Below are positions 35,795 through 44,461 of a stretch of DNA of 64,000 nt, in pieces; position 1 is the first letter of the stretch; every line of letters starts with the position of its first letter. A program made the translations under genes and the position numbers. The notes below the pieces were generated by a model. It was not told the DNA's origin and ran no database searches. It saw nothing but the letters and a program-made list of their open reading frames with translations. This DNA comes from Saprospiraceae bacterium (GTDB taxonomy: Bacteria; Bacteroidota; Bacteroidia; Chitinophagales; Saprospiraceae), in the NCBI GenBank assembly GCA_019187225.1, contig JABAQQ010000026.1:150192-214191 (forward strand), in the 5' to 3' direction.

Positions 35795-36202
35795 ATGGCT
35801 AAACTGATCGACATCGAAGGCATCGGCCCAACGTATGCCGCCACGCTCAAAGACAAACTCGGCATTTCTACCGTGGAACAACTGCTCGAAATGGGCGCTT
35901 CCAAAAAAGGGCGCGACGAAATCGCCTCCAAAACCGGAATCGGCGACGGCCATATCCTGCGCTGGGTCAACATGGCCGACCTGTTCCGCATCAAAGGCAT
36001 CGGCGAAGAATTCTCCGACCTGCTCGAAAAAGCCGGTGTGGACACGGTGAAAGAACTGCGCACCCGCAACGCCGCCAACCTGCACGCCAAACTCTCCGAA
36101 GTCGCTGCACAAACCCAAAGAACGCGCCGCGCGCCGCGCATGGACGAAGTGGAAAGTTGGATCGAACAGGCCGGCAAACTGGAACCAAAAGTGACGCACT
36201 GA
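35795..36202 (+). CDS. DUF4332 (helix-hairpin-helix) protein
   Basis: A 135-residue stand-alone DUF4332 protein (LIDIEGIGPTYA, KDKLGISTVEQLL, HILRWVNMADLFRIKGIGEEF). Two HhH units suggest DNA or protein binding. It is clearly paralogous to the C-terminal half of the 1809-2798 protein, including the C-terminal EVESWIEQAG and LEPKVTH. Cytosolic; function unknown. A stem (36214-36246, ACTCACCGG/CCGGTGAGT) follows the stop codon. Confidence 0.88.
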   Translation: MAKLIDIEGIGPTYAATLKDKLGISTVEQLLEMGASKKGRDEIASKTGIGDGHILRWVNMADLFRIKGIGEEFSDLLEKAGVDTVKELRTRNAANLHAKLSEVAAQTQRTRRAPRMDEVESWIEQAGKLEPKVTH

Positions 36203-36267
36203 TTCCGTTCGATACTCACCGGGTGACTCGAAGTCAGCCGGTGAGTTATTCCCTTTTGAGGTTAAAT

Positions 36268-36337
36268 ACATAGGCACATAGTGCACATAGTATTGAAATT
36301 CAACAATCTATGTGAACTATGTGCCTATGTGTTTTTT
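36268..36337. repeat. long hairpin (23-base arms) with T-run
   Basis: ACATAGGCACATAGTGCACA (from 36268) through TAG pairs with CTATGTGAACTATGTGCCTATGT (36308-36330), one mismatch, followed by six T residues. It may act as a terminator for the DUF4332 gene, or it may be one of the palindromic repeats of this genome. Confidence 0.65.
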
Positions 36338-36457
36338 AACACCCACCTGAACAGGCCATATTGAAATTGAGTTGTGCTTTGCAACCTTGCCGGGTCCGGG
36401 CTGTCTTTGGGGGCAAACGATTCCAACAGAAAGACATTCACACCAACTCACATTTCT

Positions 36458-37090
36458 ATGAAATTACGTTTGTTCTTCCCGGCCCTTACAACCCTTTTCC
36501 TGTTCAGCTTCAGCAGCTTCGCTCAAAACACCGTCACACGCAGCCTTTCTTCTTTCGACAAGATCGCCGTTTCCGGCGGATTCGACAAGGTCATCCTGAA
36601 AGAAGGCAGCACGGAAAGCGTCACCCTCGAAGTCAGCGGCATTGACCCCGACAACATCAAAACCGAAGTGAAAGGCAGTACCCTTGAAATCGGCATGAAA
36701 AAGGGACGCTGGTCCAACTTCAAAGCCCAAATCACAGTCACTTACAAAAGTATCCGCGAACTCGCCAGCAGCGGTTCCACCGACATCGTGGCCGAATCGG
36801 TCATCAAAGGCGACGAATTCGAACTCGCCACCAGCGGCTCAGGCGACTTCACCGGCACGCTCGACGTGCGCGAACTCGAGATCGCCATCTCCGGCAGCAG
36901 CGATATGCACCTCAAAGGCCGCGCCGACGAGCAGGAGATCGCCATCAGCGGCTCCGGCGACGTGAATGCCTCTGAACTGAAGGGCAAACAGGCCGAAGTT
37001 GCCATCTCCGGCTCCGGCGATGTCAAACTCGCTGTGAGCGGCCCGGTCAAAACAGCCGTGTCGGGATCAGGAAGCGTGACGAATCATTAA
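36458..37090 (+). CDS. GIN-domain (DUF2807) protein, putative auto-transporter adhesin type
   Basis: A 210-residue exported protein (signal peptide MKLRLFFPALTTLFLFSF.. to about residue 24). The mature part is the head GIN domain (PF10988): FDKIAVSGGFDKVILKEG, then repeats of ISGSGDV/ATSGSGDF and a C-terminal SGSGSV, building a beta-helix-like fold. The start at 36458 is chosen because the frame further upstream would place the signal peptide inside. Function is not established; the family is common at Bacteroidota surfaces. Confidence 0.9.
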   Translation: MKLRLFFPALTTLFLFSFSSFAQNTVTRSLSSFDKIAVSGGFDKVILKEGSTESVTLEVSGIDPDNIKTEVKGSTLEIGMKKGRWSNFKAQITVTYKSIRELASSGSTDIVAESVIKGDEFELATSGSGDFTGTLDVRELEIAISGSSDMHLKGRADEQEIAISGSGDVNASELKGKQAEVAISGSGDVKLAVSGPVKTAVSGSGSVTNH

Positions 37091-37278
37091 CGGTGGACGG
37101 TGGAGAGTTAATAAAAAACTCCCAATCAGAGGCTGTTCAAAATAGTGTGTTTTTGTTAGTTGTTTCTTTGTTTAAGAAATGATTATAAATTACTTGAATA
37201 TATCAATTTTATAAATTTAAAATATATTATTGAATACCCTCTTCAGGGAATTTTCTGTTAACTCTCCACCGTCCACCG
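37091..37278. repeat. inverted CGGTGGACGG repeat enclosing a MITE-like element
   Basis: The 21 bases at 37091-37111 are the perfect reverse complement of 37258-37278 (outer arms built from GGTGGAC units). They enclose MITE family 2 copy B (37129-37241). Confidence 0.85.
37129..37241. mobile_element. MITE-like element, family 2, copy B
   Basis: A 113-base AT-rich segment from GAGGCTGTTCAAAAT to TTGAATACCCTC, homologous to 28590-28703 over its whole length and in the same orientation. No open frame. Confidence 0.7.
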
Positions 37279-37412
37279 TCCACCCCAAATAAAGAAGCGT
37301 TTGTAGTCCAATTTCGTGGGGCGCGGCCGTATGGTTGCGCCTCATTTTTTTCGTACCGGCTGCTTTATCTGCAGAATGTTGCGTTGGTCGGCAGCTAAAG
37401 CAGCCGGCACCC

Positions 37413-37420
37413 TATCTTTG
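37413..37420 (+). promoter_or_regulatory. -7 box that fixes the selU start
   Basis: TATCTTTG lies only 7 bases before ATG 37428, giving a nearly leaderless transcript. This supports ATG 37428 over the ATG at 37335. Confidence 0.5.
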
Positions 37421-37427
37421 CCCCGCA

Positions 37428-38447
37428 ATGGAAAACCGCCTGTCCGCTCCCGAATTTCTCGCCGAACGCGCCCGCCGCGTTGTGCTCGATGTGCGTTCGC
37501 CCGGCGAATACGCGCAGGGGCACATTCCCGGCGCGGTGAGTTTTCCCTTGTTCACCGACGAAGAGCGGGCACGGGTGGGAACATGGTACAAACAAAACGG
37601 AAAGGAGTCGGCGCTGGAACTGGGCCTCGGGATTGTGGGACCGAAAATGGCGGATTTTGTGCAAAAAGCCAGGGCGCTGGCGCCTGAAAAACGACTGGCT
37701 GTCCATTGCTGGCGCGGTGGTCAACGCAGCCAGAGCATGGCCTGGCTCCTGCGGCAAGCCGGTTTCGATGTGGTGACCCTGGAAGGAGGGTACAAAGCCT
37801 ATCGCCAGTATGTTCTCGACAATATTGGAAATTGGAAATTGGAAATACTGGTAGTGGGCGGAAAAACGGGCACGGGCAAAACAAAGATACTGCGTGCCTT
37901 GCAGGCTATGGGCGAACAGATCATTGACCTGGAGCAAATGGCACACCACAAAGGCTCGGCGTTCGGTTTCATTGGCGAAGCGCCGCAACCGACGGTGGAA
38001 CAATTTGAAAACGACCTGTTCGGGGCGATTTCGCGGCTCGATCCCGCGCGCCGGGTATGGATCGAGAATGAAAGCCGCAGCATCGGGCGGGTGTACATTC
38101 CCGACGGTTTCTGGAAAAAAATGAAATCGGCGCCGCTGCTCAATATCGAAATCCCGGACGAGGCCCGCATCCAAAATCTCCTGGCAGATTACGTATTGAC
38201 CGACAAAACCGACCTCGAGGCCGCCTTCCGGAAGATAGACAAAAAACTCGGCGGCCAGCATCTGAAAGCGGCCATAGAAGCACTTTATCACGATGACTTC
38301 GCTATAGCAGCCCGCATTGCGCTGCGTTATTACGATAAAACCTACCAGCACTGTTTGGATACAAATCCTTCACCCGACATACGGAATTTGACATTCGGTG
38401 ACGGCGACCCCGAAATAATTGCGCGTTTTTTAAAAACGATTATTTAG
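37428..38447 (+). CDS. selU: tRNA 2-selenouridine synthase
   Basis: Also called mnmH/ybbB; 339 residues. It replaces sulfur by selenium in 2-thiouridine at the wobble base of certain tRNAs, via a geranylated intermediate. N-terminal rhodanese domain (~1-125) with the catalytic Cys near 94 in HCWRGGQRS. Then a P-loop domain with GGKTGTGKT (~143-151), AHHKGSAFG and VWIENESRSIG. DNA 37824-37847 is a short TTGGAAA repeat read in frame as IGNWKLEI, just before the P-loop strand. Presence of the gene implies selenophosphate supply elsewhere, though some relatives may act without selenium. Confidence 0.93.
   Translation: MENRLSAPEFLAERARRVVLDVRSPGEYAQGHIPGAVSFPLFTDEERARVGTWYKQNGKESALELGLGIVGPKMADFVQKARALAPEKRLAVHCWRGGQRSQSMAWLLRQAGFDVVTLEGGYKAYRQYVLDNIGNWKLEILVVGGKTGTGKTKILRALQAMGEQIIDLEQMAHHKGSAFGFIGEAPQPTVEQFENDLFGAISRLDPARRVWIENESRSIGRVYIPDGFWKKMKSAPLLNIEIPDEARIQNLLADYVLTDKTDLEAAFRKIDKKLGGQHLKAAIEALYHDDFAIAARIALRYYDKTYQHCLDTNPSPDIRNLTFGDGDPEIIARFLKTII
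37824..37847. repeat. TTGGAAA tandem repeat inside selU
   Basis: Three units of ATTGGAA(A), read in frame as IGNWKLEI between the rhodanese and P-loop domains. Confidence 0.65.
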
Positions 38448-38531
38448 GTTTGCTACCTGCTTTTAATCCGATCGCCGCATAAGATATTCTTAATCAGTTT
38501 AATCCGCCTGTTCAATGCCGCGCCCGTCGCG

Positions 38532-40061
38532 GTGATGGTTTCACCCAAACTTCGGTTACGCATGCGGTCCCTGCTGTTCGTTTTGCTGCTTCTCCCTTGT
38601 TCCGGTTTTTCCAAACCCATTCGCTACGAAATCTCCCCTTTGTTTCGCGACGGCGCTTTGTGTCTGCAGGTACGCGCGTGGTTCGAAGGCGACGCTGATG
38701 GGGAAACGGAACTGGCGATCCCCTACCAATTCGGCGGCGCAGACCGGCTGTTCCGCTGCATTCAAAATCTTGCCTGCACTACCTCCGGCTGCCGTTTGCG
38801 GATGGATTCGGATACCCTTTTTGCCATAGTGGAACACACCCCCGGCCAGGAATTGAAGCTGTATTATGAAATCGCACAGGATTTTAAAGGCGATCATATA
38901 CCGGAGAACAACGCTTTCCGGCCGGTATTACAACCCGCTTATTTCCATATTTTGGGCAATTCGCTTTTTGTCGCCCCGAAGTGGAGCGACAGCTATGATG
39001 TGACGCTCGAATGGCGCAGTTTTCCTCCCAACTGGTTGTTGCACAATAGTTTCGGTTCGCAGTCAGTGTCGCAGCATTTTTCATTTCCCAACCTGCGCTG
39101 GCTCGAATCTGTCTTCGTCGGCGGCGATTACCGCCTGCACCGGACCGAAGTGCGGGGATATCCGGTATGGCTGGCGATCCGGGGCAACGAATGGGGATTT
39201 CGCGATGACAGCCTGCTTTCAATGCTACAGCGGACGGTTACACTCCAGCGCGATTTCTGGCAGGATTTTGAGGTGCCCTATTACACCGTCACGCTCACAC
39301 CACTTGCGGTGCGCACTGCCAAATCGCCGGGGCAGGTATTCGTTTCGACCCGGATTTCCTATTTGGGAACGGGACTGACGAATTCATTCGCCTCGTTCGC
39401 AACGCCACACAAACAACTCGGCGTAGAGGACTTGTACCATTTATTTCACCACGAACTGATGCACAACTGGATCGGCTGCAAAATTCGCAACGGTTGCAGT
39501 CCCAACGACATGCAACTGGCGTGGTTTAGCGAGGGCTTTACCGAATATTTTGCCTTGAAAAATATGCTCAGAGGCGGTTTTGTTACGCCTGACCAATACA
39601 TAGACCGGTTGAACGAGCGCTTTTTCAAAGGTTTGTACCATTCGCCAAAACGCGAGGCGTCCAATGGCGCGGTGGCCGACAGTTTTTTTCTCGACCCCGA
39701 AATGGAGCGGCTTCCTTATCTGCGGGGCTGCGTATTCGCTTTTTTCCTGGATCATGCCATCAAAACCGGCAACGGCGGCCAACGCAATCTCCATCTTCTG
39801 ATGCTCGATATGCTGGAATACTACCAGCGTCCCGACCGCGACATGCGCGATAACTTCGACTTTTTTCTCGACCTGTGTACGGAGTATTTACAAAAAGACG
39901 CTGCGCCGCTCTACCAGAAGCACATTCTGAACGGCAAATTGATACCTGCCGAAGCCTTTGTCTTACCTCCTTGCCTCAAAATGGAAGTGGATGCCGAAGG
40001 TACGCCTTTTTTCTGGCTGGATAAAAGTATGGCCGGATGGGAAAGAGAGATGGGGGAGTAG
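38532..40061 (+). CDS. exported zinc metallopeptidase, M1/M61-like
   Basis: A 509-residue protein with a signal peptide (RSLLFVLLLLPCSGFS; ATG 38562 is an alternative start). The zinc-binding HELMH (around residue 307) and the third ligand Glu in WFSEGFTEYFA (~331) give HExxH-18-E, the gluzincin pattern of M1 and M61 peptidases. The N-terminal beta domain and the lack of a clear GAMEN motif make an M61 (glycyl aminopeptidase-like) assignment more likely. Acts outside the cytosol. It stands alone and is followed by a GGATTTC-type repeat. Confidence 0.82.
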   Translation: MMVSPKLRLRMRSLLFVLLLLPCSGFSKPIRYEISPLFRDGALCLQVRAWFEGDADGETELAIPYQFGGADRLFRCIQNLACTTSGCRLRMDSDTLFAIVEHTPGQELKLYYEIAQDFKGDHIPENNAFRPVLQPAYFHILGNSLFVAPKWSDSYDVTLEWRSFPPNWLLHNSFGSQSVSQHFSFPNLRWLESVFVGGDYRLHRTEVRGYPVWLAIRGNEWGFRDDSLLSMLQRTVTLQRDFWQDFEVPYYTVTLTPLAVRTAKSPGQVFVSTRISYLGTGLTNSFASFATPHKQLGVEDLYHLFHHELMHNWIGCKIRNGCSPNDMQLAWFSEGFTEYFALKNMLRGGFVTPDQYIDRLNERFFKGLYHSPKREASNGAVADSFFLDPEMERLPYLRGCVFAFFLDHAIKTGNGGQRNLHLLMLDMLEYYQRPDRDMRDNFDFFLDLCTEYLQKDAAPLYQKHILNGKLIPAEAFVLPPCLKMEVDAEGTPFFWLDKSMAGWEREMGE

Positions 40062-40062
40062 G

Positions 40063-40100
40063 GGGATTGGGGATTTCGGATTTCGGATTGCAGATTGGGG
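40063..40100. repeat. GGATTTC/GGATTGC array
   Basis: About five imperfect 7-8 base units directly after the metallopeptidase stop codon. Confidence 0.8.
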
Positions 40101-40154
40101 AAATAATTTTCATGCCCGTTTGAATACCGGAGGATTCAAAATACAAACTTTTCC

Positions 40155-40162
40155 TACCTTTG
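40155..40162 (+). promoter_or_regulatory. -7 box upstream of efp
   Basis: TACCTTTG matches TAnnTTTG, 97 bases before ATG 40259; the palindromic repeat at 40174-40201 would lie in the leader. Confidence 0.4.
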
Positions 40163-40173
40163 CGCGCTTTTTT

Positions 40174-40201
40174 ACCCGCCGTAGTCCTGACGAAGGCGGG
40201 T
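40174..40201. repeat. CCCGCC...GGCGGG palindromic dispersed repeat in the efp leader
   Basis: ACCCGCC and GGCGGGT enclose GTAGTCCTGACGAA. The reverse complement closely matches 51024-51051, just before the tmRNA. Confidence 0.75.
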
Positions 40202-40258
40202 CACTCTTGCCGTTACGGCGGACCAACATTTCACCATTTCAACAAATCAACAGAAAAA

Positions 40259-40825
40259 ATGGCAACGACGGCAGATATCCGCAACGGCCTTTGCATCGAA
40301 CACAACAACGACATCGTCAAAGTCATAGACTTTTCAAAATTCCAGGTAGGCCGGGGCAGCGGTAAAGTGTGGACCAAACTGAAGAGCACTACTACCGGCA
40401 GAGTTGTGGAATTCACCTTCAATAGCGGCGCTACCATCAACGAAGTACGCGTGGAACGCCGCAAATTTCAGTACCTCTATCCCGAAGACGACGGCTACGC
40501 ACTGATGAACCAGGAAACTTTCGATCAGATATCTATCCCCAAAGAAATGGTGGAGAATGGTCATTTCCTCAAAGAAGGCGATGTCGTGGATGTGCTTTAC
40601 CACGCGGCCAAAGATTCCGTTCTTTCGGTGGAATTACCTCAAACCGTTGTGCTTCAGATCACTTATTGCGAACCCGGCCTGCGTGGCGACACTGCTACCA
40701 ACACGTTGAAACCGGCCACTGTGGAGACGGGCGCGGAGGTGCGCGTGCCGCTTTTTTGTGAAGAGGGCGATTTGATCAAAATCGACACCACCACAGGTGC
40801 CTATATTGAGCGTGTGAAGAAATGA
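40259..40825 (+). CDS. efp: translation elongation factor P
   Basis: A 188-residue protein of normal length that relieves ribosome stalling at proline runs. KOW-like N-terminal domain, then OB domains (YPEDDGYALMNQETFDQI, ITYCEPGLRGDTATNTLKPATVETGAEVRVPLF). The loop that carries the modified residue reads SGKVW; the tip residue (K, in FQVGRGSGKVWTK) is a Lys. ATG 40259 (MATTADIRNG) is the family start; the longer frame from 40160 reads through a dispersed repeat. Confidence 0.97.
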   Translation: MATTADIRNGLCIEHNNDIVKVIDFSKFQVGRGSGKVWTKLKSTTTGRVVEFTFNSGATINEVRVERRKFQYLYPEDDGYALMNQETFDQISIPKEMVENGHFLKEGDVVDVLYHAAKDSVLSVELPQTVVLQITYCEPGLRGDTATNTLKPATVETGAEVRVPLFCEEGDLIKIDTTTGAYIERVKK

Positions 40826-40905
40826 TGAATGATGAATAATGAATGATGAATTTTGTGTTATGTTTGTCGTTCTCCATTCATCATTTATCTTTCGTCATTC
40901 CTCAT
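40823..40905. repeat. ATGATGAATGATGAA simple repeats between efp and accB
   Basis: ATGATGAATGATGAATAATG units overlapping the efp stop codon, later mirrored by complementary CATTCATCATT strings. A loose inverted repeat that could act as a weak hairpin. Confidence 0.5.
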
Positions 40906-41005
40906 TTTTTTCTTTTTGGGGGAGAAAGGAAAAATTTTTCGCGGGAAAGATTTTTTCTTTACTCCCCCTAATTTTTTTTTCGCCTTCGCAAAACGATCTT
41001 TTGAT

Positions 41006-41533
41006 ATGGATTTCAACCAGATACAAGAATTGATCCGGATGATGAGCAAGTACAAGTTGTCCGAATTTTCCCTCAAGGAAGGGGACTTCAAACTCGTCAT
41101 CCGCAACCAGGTGGCCGCAGAGGCAACTGCGGCCGCTACGCCTGTGGTCGTACCGGTCCAACAACCCATGGTAACCGTCGCTCCTCCTCCACCGGTAGCC
41201 GCTCCGGCACCGGCGGCGCCTGCGCCCGCAGCACCTTCCAAAACGGAAGCAGCGCCTGCCCCGGCAGCAGCCGATGAAGCCAACAACGCCAACCTGAAGC
41301 AGATCAAGTCGCCGATGGTAGGCACTTTCTATCGCAGCTCCGGGCCGGACAAACCCCCGTTTGTGAAAATCGGCGATACGGTGGATGTCGGCTCGAAAGT
41401 CTGCATCATCGAAGCCATGAAATTGTTCAACGAAATCGAATCGGAGTTGAAAGGCAAAATTGTCAAAATCCTGGCAGAAGATGCTTCGCCGGTGGAATAC
41501 GATCAGCCGCTGTTTTTGGTGGAGGTGGGATAG
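41006..41533 (+). CDS. accB: acetyl-CoA carboxylase biotin carboxyl carrier protein
   Basis: A 175-residue protein. Start MDFNQIQELIRMMSKYKLSEF (41006). Ala/Pro-rich linker (~40-95), then the biotinyl domain with IKSPMVGTFYRS and CIIEAMKLFNE, whose Lys (~139) receives biotin. It carries carboxybiotin between AccC and the carboxyltransferase in fatty-acid synthesis. It normally forms an operon with accC, which follows here after an unusual 264-base gap filled with two perfect palindromes. Confidence 0.97.
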   Translation: MDFNQIQELIRMMSKYKLSEFSLKEGDFKLVIRNQVAAEATAAATPVVVPVQQPMVTVAPPPPVAAPAPAAPAPAAPSKTEAAPAPAAADEANNANLKQIKSPMVGTFYRSSGPDKPPFVKIGDTVDVGSKVCIIEAMKLFNEIESELKGKIVKILAEDASPVEYDQPLFLVEVG

Positions 41534-41536
41534 GGG

Positions 41537-41606
41537 AATGAAGTTGTAGCGAGGGGATATGAAAATTTTTGAGAAAATTTTCATATCCCCTCGCTACAAC
41601 TTCATT
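41537..41606. repeat. perfect palindrome, 33-base arms, after accB
   Basis: Left arm 41537-41569, loop TGAG, right arm 41574-41606. The arms are exact reverse complements (start AATGAAGTTGTAGCGAGG). It begins 4 bases after the accB stop codon. Confidence 0.97.
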
Positions 41607-41707
41607 TACAATTTTTTATCCCGGAGTTTGTTCGGCTTCTGGTTGGGGTTAACCAGACTGGAGTTCCGGTGCGACCGAATTCATGTTCTTTTTCATTTTT
41701 TTAAAAC

Positions 41708-41789
41708 AACTTCACTCAGCGGAGGGCTCCGGAGACGGACGTTTTGCCCGCAAAACGTCCGTCTCCGGAGCCCTCCGCTGAGTGAAGTT
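41708..41789. repeat. perfect palindrome, 40-base arms, before accC
   Basis: Left arm 41708-41747 (starts AACTTCACTCAGCGGAGG), two-base loop CC, right arm 41750-41789, exactly complementary. It ends 8 bases before the accC ATG, so in mRNA it would form a very stable hairpin next to the ribosome-binding region. Confidence 0.97.
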
Positions 41790-41797
41790 TCCAAAAA

Positions 41798-43147
41798 ATG
41801 TTCAATAAAATACTCATAGCCAACCGAGGAGAAATTGCTTTGCGGGTCATCCGCACTTGCAAGGAAATGGGTGTCAAAACGGTGGCGATTTATTCTACTG
41901 CCGACCGCGACAGCCTGCACGTGCGATTTGCCGACGAAGCAGTGTGTATCGGACCACCTGCCTCATCTGAAAGTTATCTGAATGTGCCGCGCATCATGGC
42001 CGCCGTGGAGATCACGAATGCCGACGCGATACATCCCGGCTACGGCTTTTTATCTGAAAATGCCGCATTCGCCGAAGTCTGCAAACAATACGGCGTCAAG
42101 TTTATCGGCCCGACACCCGATCAGATCCGGGCGATGGGCGATAAAATTACCGCCAAAGACACGATGCTGAAAGCTGGTGTACCTTGTGTGCCCGGCACGG
42201 AAGGGTTGCTGCAGGACGCGAAAGCCGGGATGAAACTTGCCAAAGAGATCGGCTATCCGGTCATTTTGAAAGCCACGGCAGGCGGCGGCGGCAAAGGCAT
42301 GCGCATCGTCTGGAAACCCGAAGAGTTTGAAAACCAATGGGAGACCGCACGGCGCGAGGCAAAAGCGGCGTTTGGCAACGATGGCATCTACATGGAAAAA
42401 TTCATCGAAGAGCCGCGCCATATCGAGATACAGGTTGCGGGCGACCAATTGGGCAAAGCCTGCCACCTCTCCGAACGCGATTGCTCCATCCAGCGGCGTC
42501 ACCAGAAATTGGTGGAAGAAAGCCCGTCGCCCTTTATGACCCCCGAATTGCGCGAAAAAATGGGAGAAGCGGCGATCAAAGCCTGCAATGCCATCAGCTA
42601 CGAAGGTGTGGGGACGATCGAATTCCTGGTAGACAAATACCGGAATTTTTACTTCATGGAGATGAATACCCGCATCCAGGTGGAACACACCGTGACGGAG
42701 GAGGTCATTGATTTCGACCTCATCAAAGAGCAGATCAAAATTGCTGCGGGGCTGCCGATCTCCGGGAAGAACTATTTCCCGGAACTGCATGCCATCGAGT
42801 GTCGCATCAACGCGGAAGACCCTTTCAACGACTTCCGGCCAAGTCCCGGCAAGATCAGCTCGTTCCACTCCCCGAAAGGCCACGGCGTGCGTGTAGATAC
42901 GCATGTATATGCGGGTTATACCATTCCGCCCTACTACGATTCGATGATCGCCAAACTCATCTGCAGGGCCCGCACCCGCGACGAAGCGATCCTGAAAATG
43001 GAGCGTGCGCTCGATGAGTTCGTGATCGAAGGCGTTAAAACGACCGTACCCTTCCACCAGCGGTTGATGAAAAACAAGGATTTTCAGGAGGGTAATTTCA
43101 CGACGAACTTTCTGAACACCTGGGATTTTAAGAGTGTAGAGATTTAA
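41798..43147 (+). CDS. accC: acetyl-CoA carboxylase, biotin carboxylase subunit
   Basis: A 449-residue ATP-grasp enzyme that carboxylates biotin on AccB using ATP and bicarbonate. Motifs: [19 protein letters not shown] start, GYGFLSEN, the glycine-rich ATP loop [45 protein letters not shown] and RINAEDP. Length matches the bacterial subunit. Co-directional with accB. Confidence 0.97.
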   Translation: MFNKILIANRGEIALRVIRTCKEMGVKTVAIYSTADRDSLHVRFADEAVCIGPPASSESYLNVPRIMAAVEITNADAIHPGYGFLSENAAFAEVCKQYGVKFIGPTPDQIRAMGDKITAKDTMLKAGVPCVPGTEGLLQDAKAGMKLAKEIGYPVILKATAGGGGKGMRIVWKPEEFENQWETARREAKAAFGNDGIYMEKFIEEPRHIEIQVAGDQLGKACHLSERDCSIQRRHQKLVEESPSPFMTPELREKMGEAAIKACNAISYEGVGTIEFLVDKYRNFYFMEMNTRIQVEHTVTEEVIDFDLIKEQIKIAAGLPISGKNYFPELHAIECRINAEDPFNDFRPSPGKISSFHSPKGHGVRVDTHVYAGYTIPPYYDSMIAKLICRARTRDEAILKMERALDEFVIEGVKTTVPFHQRLMKNKDFQEGNFTTNFLNTWDFKSVEI

Positions 43148-43177
43148 GATTCGGAGGCTATCTCCAATATCTGTTCT

Positions 43178-44413
43178 ATGACGGCACCGCGCACTCCCGG
43201 TCTGATATTCATTTTCATCACCCTGCTCATAGATGTCATCGGGTTTGGGCTGATCATCCCTGTGTTGCCGGGTTTGCTGGAACAAATGACCGGCGGCGAC
43301 CTCAGCACGGCTTCGCGTTGGGGCGGTTGGCTGATGTTCACCTATGCTGCCATGCAATTCCTGTTTTCACCGGTAGTGGGTGGCCTGAGCGACCGGTATG
43401 GGCGCAGACCGGTCATATTGGCGGCGCTTTTTGCCTTTTCGATTGATTTTGTCATCCAGGGCCTTGCGCCGAATATCGGATGGTTTTTCGTGGGGCGGGT
43501 ATTGGCGGGTCTCACAGGAGCTACTTTCACGGCGGCAAGCGCGTATATCGCCGATATCAGTACGCCGGAAAAAAGAGCGCAGAACTTCGGCATTATCGGA
43601 GCGGCGTTCGGTATGGGCTTCGTTATCGGGCCGTTGCTGGGTGGTTTGGTATCGCATTACGGCGGATTGCGGGCGCCGTTTTTCGTAGCGGCAGGGCTGG
43701 CTTTGCTCAACTGGCTCTACGGATATTTCATCCTGCCCGAATCGCTGAAGCCCGAAAACCGCCGTCCTTTCGACTGGCGCCGTGCCAACCCCATTGGCTC
43801 CCTGCTCCATCTGCGCCGTTATCCGGTTATTCTCAGCCTGGTCGGTTCATTGGTCTGTATCTACATCGCCGGGCATGCCAACCATAGCACCTGGACCTAT
43901 ATTACAATGGAAAAATTTGGCTGGGATTCACGGGAAGTTGGCTTTTCGTTGGCATTTATCGGGCTGACTGTTGGCGCGGTGCAGGGCGGACTGTCGCGGA
44001 TACTGATCCCCAAATGGGGACTCCGTAATTCGGTCTTTATCGGGCTAGGGGTGTATGCGCTCGGTTTTGTGCTGTTCGCTTTCGCCACGCAGGGCTGGAT
44101 GATGTACGCTTTTATGATCCCTTTTTCATTGGGCGGTGTCGCCGGGCCGGCCTTGCAGGGCATTATCTCCAACCAGGTGCCACCCAACGGGCAGGGCGAA
44201 TTGCAGGGAGCGCTCACCAGCCTGATCAGCGTTACCTCCATCATCGGGCCGCTGCTGATGACAAACCTGTTCGCTTATTTTACCGCTCCCGATGCCCCGG
44301 TACATTTTTCGGGAGCGCCGTTTGTGCTGGGAGCGGTGTTATCGCTGGCAAGCATGCTGCTGGCGATACGGTCTTTGCTGAAACACAGCGGGGCGATAGC
44401 GCACGGTTCCTGA
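43178..44413 (+). CDS. TCR/Tet family MFS efflux transporter
   Basis: A 411-residue inner-membrane protein with 12 predicted helices. The N-terminus FITLLIDVIGFGLIIPVLPGLL and the loop 2-3 motif GGLSDRYGRRPVIL, followed by a conserved YIADISTPEKRAQNFGIIGAAFGMGFVIGPLLGG, are typical of the TetA/multidrug proton antiporters. Substrate cannot be told. It starts 30 bases after accC and could be read through from it. No tetR-like gene is adjacent. Confidence 0.9.
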   Translation: MTAPRTPGLIFIFITLLIDVIGFGLIIPVLPGLLEQMTGGDLSTASRWGGWLMFTYAAMQFLFSPVVGGLSDRYGRRPVILAALFAFSIDFVIQGLAPNIGWFFVGRVLAGLTGATFTAASAYIADISTPEKRAQNFGIIGAAFGMGFVIGPLLGGLVSHYGGLRAPFFVAAGLALLNWLYGYFILPESLKPENRRPFDWRRANPIGSLLHLRRYPVILSLVGSLVCIYIAGHANHSTWTYITMEKFGWDSREVGFSLAFIGLTVGAVQGGLSRILIPKWGLRNSVFIGLGVYALGFVLFAFATQGWMMYAFMIPFSLGGVAGPALQGIISNQVPPNGQGELQGALTSLISVTSIIGPLLMTNLFAYFTAPDAPVHFSGAPFVLGAVLSLASMLLAIRSLLKHSGAIAHGS

Positions 44414-44461
44414 TACATGGTATCGCCGTATTTTTGTCCGAAACAGAAAAATTCCCCCTTT

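Noticed and set aside
37091-37278. Terminator for the GIN-domain gene
   Set aside because: The arms are 146 bases apart and enclose a repeated element; better described as nested repeats.
40853-41005. Longer accB frame with a hydrophobic N-terminus
   Set aside because: AccB is cytosolic and begins MDFNQIQEL; the upstream part is AT-rich leader.
42050-43357. Minus-strand frame of 435 residues opposite accC
   Set aside because: Antisense shadow of the strongly conserved accC.
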